Source: Ochotona curzoniae
Taxonomy: Eukaryota > Chordata > Mammalia > Lagomorpha > Ochotonidae
Reading direction: 5' to 3'
Length of the DNA: 64,000 nt
Assembly (NCBI RefSeq): GCF_017591425.1
Contig: NW_024464918.1
Span: 13,204,001 to 13,268,000, forward strand
Below the pieces are notes generated by a model that was not told the DNA's origin, ran no database searches, and saw only the letters and a list, made by a program, of their open reading frames with translations. Shown piece by piece: positions 32,779-42,895 of this stretch (position 1 is its first letter; each line of letters starts with the position of its first letter). The position numbers and the translations under genes are program-made.

Positions 32779-32874
32779 TCCACGTGCAAACAGTAACTTT
32801 AAGGTAAGGCAATGGACCAAACACAATTACAAAATCCCATATACCTAAATGTCAGGGAACTTTGAGTTCACAAA

Positions 32875-33105
32875 CAAGTGAGCATTTGGTGTAGCACTTA
32901 AGATTGCTGGGGATGCTGGCATCCCATCTGGAGTGCCAAGAATCGAGTACTGGCTCTGCTTCCAAATTCCAGGTTCTGACTAAAGTATATACCAGGAGGC
33001 AACAACTGTTGTGATAGATTGGAAAGTAAACCAGCTCATAGAAGATCTCTGTGTCTCTGTCTCTTTGTTCCTGGCTCTCAAAATAACAGATAAAATTTTA
33101 AGGGC
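32875..33105 (+). mobile_element. Old lagomorph C-type SINE variant
   Basis: AGTGAGCATTTGGTGTAGCA, TGCTGGCATCCCATCTGGAG, ACTGGCTCTGCTTCCAAATT and the end TGTGTCTCTGTCTCTTTGTT are the order of the older subfamily, with a deleted middle. Confidence 0.8.
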
Positions 33106-33940
33106 TCATTCAAGGAAATGGAGTCAAACTGTCATCTTACTGAACAAATTTTGGAACCCATGCATGACCTTTTCAAAATACACATTTTATTCACCTTTTG
33201 AAGACTTCATATATGATCCCAAACCTCAAGGTACTTTTAGCAAAATAAGGGAAAATTTTTAAAAAGTGGGGGGAACATGCAAACAATTCTTAAGGTGAAA
33301 AGAAATAAGAAAGATGCTAAGGCAGTTCAGGGAAAGGGAAGAGCAAGCCAGAGAAGGACTAGACGGTTCTTGCATGTAAGGAGTCTAGGGCTCCATAGGC
33401 CAGGGCTGTTTCCAAGTAGAACTTGAACATGGGAATTATCGCATCTACAACCACCCTGCTTCTGAGATCCTCCTCTATTTGTAAAAGCTCAGAGGAGAGC
33501 AGACAGCTGAAAAGGTTTCAGCAACTAGGAAGCTATGATGGCCAAAAGACACAAGTGAGCTAAGAAGGCCAATTCTAAACACATATCCCTGAGCCGACAA
33601 GCAGAGGCCGTTGCTTCTCAGTCACCACCAGCTGTTGTCATATGTGAATGTAGCTCATGTGTGATTTTCCCCAAAAAGATATAGAAACCCAGACTGTTAA
33701 ATGGGATCTTCTAATTGTTAAGTGTTGGCAGCTAACTCAAAGTTTTCAGCTCCAAAAACATCCCCTGGGTCAAGAAAAACACATCCATGGATGGCATCCA
33801 GGCTATAGGCTGCATCCAGCCAAGCACAGCTGGTTTACAATCTTTGGCCTATGCAGAACAGCCCTGCGAAAAGTGAAATCTCCGTTTTTCACCCACAAGT
33901 TTGGCAAGCATGGAGAAATCTGATACAAGCAACTACTGCC
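33106..33940. other. Unassigned non-coding sequence
   Basis: Nothing recognised; open frames are 88 codons or fewer. Confidence 0.45.
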
Positions 33941-33944
33941 AAGG

Positions 33945-34255
33945 AAGTGGAGCAACAGGAAGACTCATCCTTGGCTGCTGGGAGTGAAGACTGGAACAGC
34001 CACTTTGGAAAACAAACTGGTAGCATCTTGTAAAGATAACGATATGCATATCTGACTGCCTAGCAGTTCTATTCCTAGACATACTCTGCCAGGAAATTGT
34101 TGCACGTGTGCACAAAGAAACATATGGGAATGTTCATAGCTGCATTGTTCGTGACAGCTAGACATTAGACACAAATCTAATGCCAACTAACAAAATAATC
34201 TTTGCTAGTCTCATAGAACAGAAAAAAACCTGATTAATTAACATGGATTCAACAA
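33945..34255 (+). mobile_element. Old L1 3' region
   Basis: TTGGCTGCTGGGAGTGAAGA, CAGCCACTTTGGAAAACAAA, AGCAGTTCTATTCCTAGACA, GTTGCACGTGTGCACAAAGA and GGAATGTTCATAGCTGCATT follow a conserved old L1 3' segment in order. Non-coding. Confidence 0.85.
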
Positions 34256-34534
34256 CTTGAAAGATTAGGTATTATCCATCCTAAAATTTTCCTCTAAGGT
34301 TTCCAAGCTCTTTCCAACTCAAAAATGGAACAATCCTAGATAATAGTCGCTGGAAGGGGAAGGTTTATTCATTCAGCAACTTTGTATTGAGCATCCCATA
34401 TGCCTGGCCTTCTGCTAGATGCTGGAGAAGCTGTGGCTTCTTACCCAAACAGTGGGATAAGAGAGATGTTATTAAACAAACAAATCAAATAGAGCATTAT
34501 TTATCAAGGAAGCAGAATGTTAAAAAAAAAAAGA

Positions 34535-34798
34535 AGGGAGGAGTGTAGCAGTTAAGACACTGCTTGGAATGGCTCATGCTATGCTGGAGTGAAAACATCA
34601 AGTCCCAGCTCTGCTTTTGATCCCAGGTAACAGGTCACAGGCCACATCCTTGGGTCCTTTACATCCACATGGGAGACCTGGCTCCAACCTGGTCCAACTA
34701 AGGCTATTATAAACATTCTGGGAGTAATCAGAAGATTAGATGTTTCCCTGTTTCTGTTGCTCTACCTTAACTAAATAAAAACTAATCATTTTTAAAAT
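34535..34798 (+). mobile_element. Lagomorph C-type SINE, diverged
   Basis: GGAGTGTAGCAGTTAAGACA, CATCAAGTCCCAGCTCTGCT, TCACAGGCCACATCCTTGGG, CATGGGAGACCTGGCTCCAA and TTTCTGTTGCTCTACCTTAA, ending in TAAATAAAAACT. Confidence 0.82.
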
Positions 34799-35105
34799 GG
34801 CAAATGAATGCAATTTAGATAGTCTGGGGAGGGTATGGAAGGATTTTGTAAGTGTTCTCTTTAGAAGGACTACTTCAGTCCTTTAGGTAAAGGGGAACAG
34901 AAGAACATAGCAAAGAGAACAGTTCTATGAGTGACTCAAGTCTGGGTACAATTTAACATGCTCAAAAGAAACAAGAGAAGCTCAGCATGTATGGAGCATG
35001 ATGCACTAACACCAGAAAGCTTCCCAATAAAGTGGAGGAGACATGTGTTTATCCTTTCAGCTGATTTTTAAGATGAATGGCAAGCCAGAAGGAAGTATGA
35101 AATTA
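34799..35105. other. Unassigned non-coding sequence
   Basis: Nothing recognised. Confidence 0.45.
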
Positions 35106-35107
35106 TA

Positions 35108-35322
35108 TTGTATTACTTTTATTTATTTGAAAGAGAGACAGAGATCTTCTATCGCCTGGTTCACTACTCAGGATTCCCATGTGAGTGGCAGAGACCCAAC
35201 AATCTGAGCCATCACTACTGCCTGCCAGGGCATGCATTAAGCAGGAGGATTCAAACTCAGGCACTCCGATATGGAATGTGGGCGCCTCAAGCATTGTTTA
35301 ACTATAGCACCAAATGTCCATC
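35108..35322 (-). mobile_element. Old lagomorph C-type SINE variant
   Basis: ATTTATTTGAAAGAGAGACA, TATCGCCTGGTTCACTACTC, AATCTGAGCCATCACTACTG, GCATTAAGCAGGAGGATTCA and AAACTCAGGCACTCCGATAT. It is the same older variant type as at 1495-1692. Confidence 0.88.
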
Positions 35323-35516
35323 TAACATATAAGAATTACAACTGACAAAGCAAAATTAACTGGAGTTAACCTATAGGCACCTACTGTACTAACATGAAAT
35401 TCTACTGAGCTACCCATCAGCCACAAGGAAAGAACATTAAGCCCAAGTATTATTTTTCCTTGTGCAGAGACCATGGTAAGATTAAGTCTAGAAACTGAAG
35501 AGATGAAAGATCACTA
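35323..35516. other. Unassigned non-coding sequence
   Basis: Nothing recognised between the two SINEs. Confidence 0.4.
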
Positions 35517-35528
35517 TAAAAGTATTCA

Positions 35529-35867
35529 GGGGCCCAGCACAAAACCTAGCAGCCTAAGTCCTCACCTTGAACATACCAGGATCCCATATGTGTGCTGATT
35601 CTAATCCAAGCAGTCCAGCTTCCCATCCAGCTCCCTGCTTGTGGCCTGGGAAAGCAGTCAAGGATGACCCAAAGCTTTGGGACTCTGCATCCATTTGGGA
35701 GACCAGGAAGAGGCTCCTGCCTCCTAGCTTTGGATCAGCTCAGCTCCAGCCATTGTGGCTACTGGGGAGTAAATCAGCGGACGGAAGATCTTTCATCTCT
35801 GTCTATCCTATTCTCTGTATATCTGACTTTTCAATAAAAATAAATAATTCTTTAAAAATTTTTAAAA
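35529..35867 (+). mobile_element. Lagomorph CSINE with target-site duplication
   Basis: Head GGGGCCCAGCACAAAACCTA, then ACATACCAGGATCCCATATG, TGTGGCCTGGGAAAGCAGTC, GAGTAAATCAGCGGACGGAA and TTTTCAATAAAAATAAATAA. The flanks AAAAGTATTCAG (left) and AAAACTATTCAG (right) are a decayed duplication. Confidence 0.95.
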
Positions 35868-36000
35868 ACTATTCAGTTACTAAGCTTAGACAAATGTATA
35901 TGTGTTCTATACAAAAATCACATTTGGCTCCCAGTTTCCTTAGGTTCCACCTACAACACCCAACCAAGGGTTAAACAGTGTTGTACTGAACATGGAAGCA

Positions 36001-36127
36001 TTTTCTTGTCATTATTCCCTGAACTATACAGTGCAGTAACTAGTTACATGACATTTACATTGCATTGGGTACAGTAGGTGATTATAGGGGAGGAGGATTA
36101 CATGGGCTATGTGCAAATTCAATATCT
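36001..36127 (-). mobile_element. MER2 (Tigger-group) DNA transposon, part 1
   Basis: CTTGTCATTATTCCCTGAAC, then TATACAGTGCAGTAACTAGT, ACATGACATTTACATTGCAT, TGGGTACAGTAGGTGATTAT and TGTGCAAATTCAATA run in reverse MER2 order. It is interrupted by the SINE at 36128 and resumes after it. Confidence 0.78.
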
Positions 36128-36422
36128 TTAATAGGGTTTATTTATTCATTTCAAAGGCAGAATGAAAGAAAGGGAGGGAGAGATACAGCTCTTCCATTAA
36201 CTGGTTCATTCCATAAGCAGCCACGAAACCCAGGGCTAGACCAGACTGGCCAAAGCCAGGACTTCAAAATTGCATGTTGGTCTCCTACATGGGCATCATG
36301 GATCATCCTCAGCTGGCCTGCAAATCACATTATCAGGGAGCTGCCTCTGAAGTACAACAGCCTGGACTCACACTAGTACCCGATATGACAGGCTGGCACT
36401 GCAGGGAGACGATAGCTGGCTG
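36128..36422 (-). mobile_element. Lagomorph C-type SINE inserted in MER2
   Basis: TTTATTTATTCATTTCAAAG, AACTGGTTCATTCCATAAGC, AAAGCCAGGACTTCAAAATT, AGGGAGCTGCCTCTGAAGTA and CGATATGACAGGCTGGCACT. MER2 sequence is found on both sides of it. Confidence 0.85.
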
Positions 36423-36429
36423 TATCAAA

Positions 36430-36475
36430 ATGTTGACCCAACAATATTACTTTATTTAAGCATTTGCGCATGCAC
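36430..36475 (-). mobile_element. MER2 DNA transposon, part 2
   Basis: ATATTACTTTATTTAAGCAT followed by TTGCGCATGC continues the reverse MER2 consensus ('ccattttatataagggacttgagcatccgcg') where part 1 stops. Confidence 0.5.
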
Positions 36476-36923
36476 AGCGACACAACCAATACCCCAAGGA
36501 TATCAAATGACAGTGTATCATAGACATTCAATGATTGCCATTGATTTGACTTCCAATTCACAAACAGTTGTATTTCTATCCCATATTTATACACATACAT
36601 AAACAGATATTACAGAATCAGAAAGTTTGCCTTTGTTGTTTGATCCTTAGTTAAGAAAAAGAAAAGTCTAACTAAGCTTAGCTTATACACTACAGTTAAA
36701 CTAAAAAAAAAAATCCATCTCCTAAGTAATTATGAACAGGAAAACAAAGGCCTTTGCAATAACCCACCAGAGGCCTCACTGCTGGTGCCACCATCTTTTA
36801 GAGGCGGGAAAGCAGTATTTTAATTTCAATCATTACTTTTGCCAAAAGCGATCTATAACTAATTTTGCAGTCAAGATTCCACAACACCTATTCAGTGTTT
36901 GGCTAACTCTTGTGGAATATCTC
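36476..36923. other. Unassigned AT-rich sequence
   Basis: An A10 run lies near 36703. No repeat family was recognised. Confidence 0.45.
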
Positions 36924-37120
36924 ATCTCCCTTCAGTTTTTACGTTAGTCTGCGTGAAAAACGAAAAAAAAAAATGAACACGCATGACTGGCATGGACAGT
37001 TTTTAATTATACCACACCAATATTCTCATTCATTGGTTGTTTTCAGAGCCAACAACCTGCACTCCCTTTTCTCCTCTAGTTCCACATCCCTCCGTATCCA
37101 TAGCTGGCTTGGCAGTACCA
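36924..37120 (+). repeat. Left arm of a near-identical inverted duplication
   Basis: This 197-bp arm is the reverse complement of 37702-37896 with 7 substitutions and one 2-bp length change in an A-run, about 96% identity by hand alignment. It starts ATCTCCCTTCAGTTTTTACG and ends GCTTGGCAGTACCA. At three of the seven differences this arm has CG where the other arm has the decayed form, so it keeps more of the ancestral state. No known repeat family was recognised in the arm and no target-site duplication flanks it. Confidence 0.97.
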
Positions 37121-37701
37121 TCTTGGTGTCTCGGAGAATGTGGCCTGACCTTATTCCAAATAAAATGTGGAGAATGGTTTGTTCTTTATGGCACAGGGAC
37201 ATGGTTTTTATAGTTATATTCATCCTTGCAGGTCTTTGATTTGCAAGAGCTGAGCAATGAGCATTTTTGTCTAATCTCACAGCAGAGAGCTCCTGTTTAA
37301 AGAGCTATAAATGGAACTAGCACGCAAGGACAGACTGGGTTGAAGCAAGGTACAGAGTAGAAGTATCCTGGAACTCAGAGCAAGTGAATTCTCCTGTAGA
37401 ATCCAAAACTGAGAAGGGTATCTGAAATGTCCCATGAAATAAAATGAAAAGTAACTGTTATTCTTTGTATATAACCTTGTTGGATTCATAATATTCACTA
37501 TTGTCTGCTGTCAGATTCTTTCTGGAATTAAGGCAAACTTACCTTGAATGCCTTGCCTATTTTTTCATCTTCTCTTGCCTCCAAGATCATATTCATTCAT
37601 TCATTCAACAAATATTTCTCAGCACCTCCTAAATGTCAAGAACTGTGCTAGCACTAGAGTTTCCTTGCTAGGAGGGATAAGTTACTGTTTGCAATTATTC
37701 T
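37121..37701. other. Spacer between the inverted arms
   Basis: This 581-bp stretch is not itself repeated. It ends with an L2 remnant at 37578-37665. The rest is unassigned. Confidence 0.8.
37578..37665 (-). mobile_element. L2 LINE 3' end remnant
   Basis: ATTCATTCATTCAACAAATA, then TTTCTCAGCACCTCCTAAAT, GTCAAGAACTGTGCTAGCAC, is the reverse of the L2 terminus. It lies in the spacer, just before the right arm of the inverted duplication. Confidence 0.9.
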
Positions 37702-37896
37702 TGGTACTGCCAAGCCAGCTATGGATATGGAGGGATGTGGAACTAGAGGAGAAAAGGGAGTGCAGGTTGTTGGCTCTGAAAACAACCAATGAATGAGAAT
37801 ATTGGTGTGGTATAATTAAGAACTGTCCATGCAAGTCATGCGTGTTAGTTTTTTTTTCATTTTTCACGCAGACTAATGTAAAAACTGAAGGGAGAT
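37702..37896 (-). repeat. Right arm of a near-identical inverted duplication
   Basis: It starts TGGTACTGCCAAGCCAGCTA and ends ACTGAAGGGAGAT, the inverted copy of 36924-37120. Similarity stops sharply at both ends (after the T/A junction at 37701 and at 37897). A run of 9 T replaces 11 A in the other arm. Confidence 0.97.
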
Positions 37897-38313
37897 CAGC
37901 TGCATAGTCCACAGCTGGCCTATGGCAGGATATGAGTGCAAAGGAGTGAGAAGGAAATGTCACTTGCTGAAAGCCACTATGACAAGTAGGCAGTTCATTG
38001 CTGTAGCAAGACTCATTAATGAATGTTCTTATTAGTGAGGCAAAACAGATACTTTATCCTTGCTGCCATGGGTCATATCCATCTATTCAGGGGAATAAGA
38101 CAATATTACTAGGGGCCAATCATTAGTTATATAAATAACATTTCCTCCTTCTGGCCCAATTCCTCTCTCACCCAATCATGCATGACCACTGGACCTACTC
38201 TCTGGCCACATTCTCTCTTGACAATTTCCACCCATTGCACAGCTTCAAGGAACACTTCATTTGTTGCCACAGATATCAATTTCTTCATTTCCCCACTCTA
38301 GCAGGAGGGTTAC
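37897..38313. other. Unassigned non-coding sequence
   Basis: Nothing recognised between the inverted duplication and the LTR-like element. Confidence 0.4.
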
Positions 38314-38365
38314 TGTAGGAGGACATTGTGACCCTAGAAGGTCAGCGAGCACAGGATTACAGTTG

Positions 38366-38533
38366 ATTGGACAATATTTGTATGATAAACAACTGAATGG
38401 GTGCCCTTTGTGTGACTGATTGGATATCCTTTGCATGAGAACAACCGAATGGCTGCCTTTTGTATACATGATGGGATATCATTTGTATAAGAACAGTTGA
38501 GTGGAAAGTATGTGTATGAGAACACTTGGTGGA
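38366..38533 (+). repeat. Imperfect repeat array of about 52-bp units inside the LTR-like element
   Basis: Related blocks begin at 38366, 38419 and 38470 (each near ATTGGA-ATTTGTAT-GAGAACAACTGAATGG), with a partial one at 38509. Spacing is 53 and 51 bp, then shorter. Alternating CCCTTTGTGTGAC and CCTTTTGTATACATGA stretches separate the blocks. Confidence 0.8.
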
Positions 38534-38634
38534 ATATACAAGTAAAAAGGACTTCCAAACAAAAGCATAGAAACAGTTGATGGGTTTGTTGATGAGCTCA
38601 GTAACTCCATCCTTATCCCATATGACCCTCAGTG

Positions 38635-38659
38635 TATAAAGTCTGATGCCACTAATAAA
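38635..38659 (+). promoter_or_regulatory. TATA box and poly-A signal of the LTR-like element
   Basis: TATAAA at 38635-38640 and AATAAA at 38654-38659, 13 bases apart. This close arrangement is known in LTRs where R follows both signals. Activity is not shown by sequence. Confidence 0.5.
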
Positions 38660-38859
38660 CTTTGGCTATTGATCATCAGTCAGTAGTCCATGCATGTTTT
38701 TATTGGCTCCGTGCACCAAGTCCATCGCTGCAGGACAGCGACAGGCCACACAGCTGTTGACTTACTTTTCCATTTTCACATTCTCCTCTGCTGTTTCTGA
38801 TCTGAGTAGAACTGATCCAGAACTGATCTCACCTTGCCTGACAGCCTAGGTCTTCAGAG

Positions 38860-39035
38860 TCATTACAAGTGTGGCATCTTCCACAGAGCAACTGTGGGAT
38901 CCTGGGTGAATAACCTAATCTTTTTCCTTCAATTCTGTTATCCACAAAATGGGGACAATAATAGTACCTGCTTCTTTCAAGGATTAAATTAAATGAACAA
39001 CTTGCAAGTATTATCTAACTGCTGGATACTAACAA
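38860..39035 (+). mobile_element. MIR SINE
   Basis: CACAAAATGGGGACAATAAT, AGTACCTGCTTCTTTCAAGG and ATTAAATTAAATGAACAACT are near-consensus MIR core. The upstream TGGGTGAATAACCTAATC segment fits 'tgggcaagttacttaac'. Confidence 0.9.
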
Positions 39036-39885
39036 AATTTGCTTGCTGTCTCCCAATTTCTTCGAGGATGAGGGATTGTGGAAGTCAGGGCATGAGAAGG
39101 TACATGGTGTCTGACATATACATCCATCTGGGCATGCAGATGATTTAGAAATGGTCATAATGACAAGTCTTCTGTGGACTTGAGGAAGCAGCGTATTAGA
39201 GTTCAGGTGGTCATGTTTCGGGAACCCAAAATTGGATTCTATCATAGCAAAAGTCCAATTAGAGTTGGTAGGCAAGTGGGAAAGGTCCTTAAAGTAAAAA
39301 CTGCTGTTCATTCTTTCCGTTATTATGGGCAGATGCCATTTGTCTAGATCCATGGTCCTGTCCCTCAACATATACTTTTAACAGTCCAGGAAAAATCCCC
39401 CCCATTCCATTGGAGCCTAATCCCATCATTACAGTGCCCTCACTCTGTCAAATGTTTTTGATAAGGCTCGGGGAGACAGCATCTCTTCCTCTCTCCACCA
39501 AAGGCTGAGGTCCCACCAGTGTCAGACTCCTCCAGCAAATTCCAAGTGAGTCATTCTCCAAAATTTTCCTTTTCAGTACCTCCTCTTAGTGCCAACTTCC
39601 TCTGTACAAAAAAATAAAAATAAGATGGCAAGCACATAAAGGGTCCTGTTGGCTCTCAGAAGCAGACATTTCACTTAGTATAGTTATTGGGAATTGTTCA
39701 CAAAGCTTAGGTTCTTCTGGGGGTGTGGATGGGGCTGGGGTGGTTTGCGTACCCTCTCTTTAGTAGTCTCAAGGCCAAGTCCAGAGAGGAGAACAGTCTG
39801 CTTTGGTACTGAGTGCTGGGTGGCTGGGTCAGCACAGCAACTCACAACTTTTACTAAAATGTTCCCATTTCTCCTTAAAAAAGTG
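39036..39885. other. Unassigned non-coding sequence
   Basis: A GGGG-rich stretch (39716-39745) has several G-triplets. The 118-codon minus frame at 39015-39371 has no known family. Confidence 0.45.
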
Positions 39886-39887
39886 TA

Positions 39888-39955
39888 GGCATTTGCTATT
39901 GTTATAGCTATTTTACAGACAAGGCAATAGAGGTTCAGAGAAAGACCAAAATGTT
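39888..39955 (-). mobile_element. MIR fragment
   Basis: AGCTATTTTACAGACAAGGC, then AATAGAGGTTCAGAG, matches reverse MIR 'attttacagatgaggaaactgaggctcagag'. Confidence 0.65.
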
Positions 39956-40366
39956 TCATTCAGACCAAAAATTTTTCTGCTATAACTTCTACCTCTACAA
40001 ATTTTTTCCCAACAAACACAATTAGAAGTTTTCTCACATACCATGCCTAGTTCATTGGTGGTAGCTGACCAGAGACCTAGCATTGAGAAAAATTCTAACA
40101 TTGTGTCCAGGGCAGTGGTTGACCAGTAATACTTGGCATGGTCTGGAATAACAAAGAGCTAACATGTATGCCATGTAGCTATGGTTCCTACATAATTTCA
40201 TGATATCTCTACTCCTTAATCTTACTCACACATTCTAGCAGCCTACAGGTCATTATGTCTCCAACTTCTGTTAGTTACAAGTAAACTCACATGCATTTAA
40301 GTGAAAAGAGAAAAAGAGACGGGGCAGGTATTACTGTAAGAACACAGAGAGGGTTTTTAACATTTT
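39956..40366. other. Unassigned non-coding sequence
   Basis: Nothing recognised. Confidence 0.45.
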
Positions 40367-40367
40367 T

Positions 40368-40692
40368 TTATTTTTTAAAGATTTATTTATTTATTTTATT
40401 GCAAAGTCAGACATACAGAAAAGAGGAGAAAGAAAGAGGAAGATCTTCCACCTGCTAATTCACTCCCCAAGCGACCACAACCTGCAATGGCTGGAGCTAA
40501 ACCAACCTAAAGCCAGGAGCAAGGAGTTTCTTCCAGGTCCCCCACATGGGTGCAGGGTCCCAAGGATTTGGGCCATCCCCAGCTGCCTTCCCAGGTCACA
40601 AGCAGGGAGACTGATGGGGTGTAGGGCTGCCAGGACATGAATTGGCGCCCATATGGGCCCTGGGCATGCTAGGTAAAGACATCAGGATCCAG
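40368..40692 (-). mobile_element. Lagomorph CSINE
   Basis: AAAGTCAGACATACAGAAAA, GCTAATTCACTCCCCAAGCG, TAAAGCCAGGAGCAAGGAGT, CCCCCACATGGGTGCAGGGT and TTGGCGCCCATATGGGCCCT. The 12-20 bp at the tRNA-like head end are altered (ATCAGGATCCAGG). Confidence 0.93.
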
Positions 40693-41119
40693 GTTACCTC
40701 AGGCTCCAGGTTAATTTTTGAAACCCAGAGACAGGAAATGCTGACTTTCCACTCCAGGGACTCAAACCAAGAATGAAAAGGTCATTAGGAACCCAATCTG
40801 GCATGCTCTTTTTGTCTAGCTGGAGAGTCTCTTGACAACTCTTTTGCCTCTCCAGTTCACCCTCAGTCTCTCTTCCTTTCCTTTCTTCCAACCTCAGTCA
40901 CATGTCCACTTTTTATCGCATCTCTCTAACCATTTGCTTTGCTCTTTCTCTTGCTCTCCAGATACTTGGGACAAGATCGAGAGAATAGAACTTTCTGATG
41001 AACATCCAGTGTGAGATGTTTCTGTAGTTGGAAATTCTCTCTGCAATAGCTATGTTTCACAAAGGTAAAGAGTAAAAATTTTAAAGACATTTAATCTATC
41101 CAATGTATCATAAATAAGG
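40693..41119. other. Unassigned non-coding sequence
   Basis: Nothing recognised. Confidence 0.45.
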
Positions 41120-41292
41120 TATTTTGATTTTTTTTCTTTGTACTGAATTTTTGAAAGCAATTGTGCAGTTTATATACAGAGCTTATCTCAATTTGGATTG
41201 GCCACATTTCAAGCACCCAATGTTCAATGGCTAACAAACTGGATATCTATCATAGATCTCTATTTTGCAGGTCTGATTCTAGCCACCAATGG
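41120..41292 (-). mobile_element. Possible hAT-type DNA transposon remnant
   Basis: TCTCAATTTGGATTGGCCAC, then ATTTCAAGCACCCAATGTTC and AATGGCTAACAAACTGGATA, resembles the mammalian repeat 'ctaaccacatttcaagtgctcaatagccacatgtggctagtgg'. Family and orientation are uncertain. Confidence 0.5.
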
Positions 41293-42400
41293 GGAAAAGC
41301 TGACATCCCTGAATCTTCATTTCAATTTTTTAGGACATAGAAGCTGATCGACCAACAAATGAGTCATTTGTCCACATTCCTTTCTATCAGCCTTAGCAGA
41401 GAAGGCAATGGACAGAGCGGTTGCCAAAGGGTAGGGTAATTTTCAGAGAATGGAGAATTTTCCTGAGACCAAAAGATTTATAATGCAATGTTTACAAAGG
41501 ATTTCAAAGAAAGAATCATCTTGTATCATCTGAATTATCTGGAAAATTCCAGAAGTCCCAAATCAGCCTGCTTTAGGAGACTGTAACAGAAACTCCCCCA
41601 GGAAAGAGCAAGCCAAAGAGAATAGTGTGCTGCCACCTGTGGGTGATAAACCAAGCACACATCTGTAACTCAAGGGAATCATAGTTATCAAAGAGGAAGC
41701 CAAGCAAGCCAAACTGAATGTAGGAGGAAGCTAGGAAATAACACTGTTATGATCACTTCCTGGGGTTCAGGATTCATCTTCAAGAACAAACTGAAACCAG
41801 AAAAGAGAATCCTGTACAGTTTAGGAATCTGCCTTAGTCATCTGGGCCACCAGGTCTCAGGCTAGAGAATGGTGTTAGTGCCCCTCGCAACAACAACAGC
41901 TCCCCTTTGCATAGAATCCTTCCTTCCTGATACATAAGCAGTTTGGTGGTAGCATTTAATAATCTCTGGTTTTGTTTATGCAAGCTCTTCAATATGAAGA
42001 AGGCTTAAGTCCTTAACAAGAGCAAAGGAAACAGCTGTTCTTTCCTCTGGACACAAAGACTTTGGAGCAGTGTTAGGTCCCTTCTGCAGCCAGCTACAAC
42101 TGTTTTATGAGGGTAATGGTGTCAACAGTCTGTCACAGCCCCTCCCTGAAACATTTCCTCTTAGCCTCTGGGCAATGACAGCGACAAAGAAAGATGTTCC
42201 ACCATCTCTGCTGCTTCTATAGGCATCACAGGTTTTCATACATCTCTTGCTTATCCCCTCACTCCTGAGACGACTTCTCTGAGAATAAATATGCCTTCAT
42301 CTTGGTGGAAGAGGGGTGAAGAGACAAAGGGGCTCTCTTTGCCTGAGGCCAAGCCATGGGATCAGTGCTTCTCATTGTGCAGTCCAAGGACTGTGGCTTT
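41293..42400. other. Unassigned 1.1 kb
   Basis: No repeat family was recognised; open frames are short. Confidence 0.45.
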
Positions 42401-42404
42401 CTTT

Positions 42405-42895
42405 CTGCTGCTTTATCACCATCTAAGATCTGACAGCACACTAAGAATAAAATTCAAACTCCTGGAAGATATGATCTGGCCCCTGGCTGCCTCACTGACC
42501 TCATCTTTCACCTGCCTTCTGCCCAGTAATCTCCTTTCCAGGCCTTGAACATAGGGATCTTTTAGAATACTCTTCCAGCTCTGTGCATGACTCATTCATG
42601 GTTGCTATCCAAGAAGGAACTCAAATCTCACTTCTCCACTTAGGCCTTCCCTGATTCTCATGCACAAAATGATTCTTCACTTCTACTTGAAGGCCATTCT
42701 TCAACCCATCATGTCCATCAAAGCACTTTTCCTGACATACCATGTTCTTGCTTATTGCTCTATTTCTTCTTTGTCTTCTCTACTGAAGTGTCAATTTCTT
42801 GAGGGTAAGGCCGCATATAGCTTAACTGCTGGAGCCCAGGATTCCAAACAGTCCCTGATTGTAGCATGAGCTCAGTAAATCTGTGTTGAATATAT
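42405..42895 (+). mobile_element. L2 LINE 3' end, long copy
   Basis: L2 in order: AAATTCAAACTCCTGGAAGA, TGATCTGGCCCCTGGCTGCC, TCACCTGCCTTCTGCCCAGT, GGAACTCAAATCTCACTTCT, CTTAGGCCTTCCCTGATTCT, AAGTGTCAATTTCTTGAGGG and TGAGCTCAGTAAATCTGTGT. About 490 bp, non-coding. Confidence 0.95.

Larger units (their letters stand above)
38314..38752 (+). mobile_element. LTR-like element, probably a solo LTR of a lagomorph endogenous retrovirus
   Basis: The right-hand 120 bp have an LTR core layout. A TATAAA (38635-38640) is followed 14 bases later by AATAAA (38654-38659), then a short R/U5-like stretch ending GGCCACACA. The left edge is proposed at TGTAGGAGGACATTGTGACC, so the element would run TGT...ACA over about 440 bp. 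Four related blocks, 38366-38533, form a U3-type repeat array. No target-site duplication was confirmed and no internal retroviral genes are present, so the edges are tentative. It could instead be an unknown non-LTR repeat. Confidence 0.55.

Noticed and set aside
36910..37963. Two similar 90-109 codon frames on opposite strands, suggesting a duplicated gene
   Set aside because: The similarity is simply the inverted duplication; the frames have no family motif and diverge outside the arms.
38366..38533. 52-bp repeat array as a stand-alone minisatellite
   Set aside because: Its place just upstream of TATA and poly-A signals fits an LTR U3 better; kept as part of the LTR-like element.
39716..39745. 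G-rich stretch as a G-quadruplex
   Set aside because: G-runs are uneven and interrupted by T; only a weak candidate.
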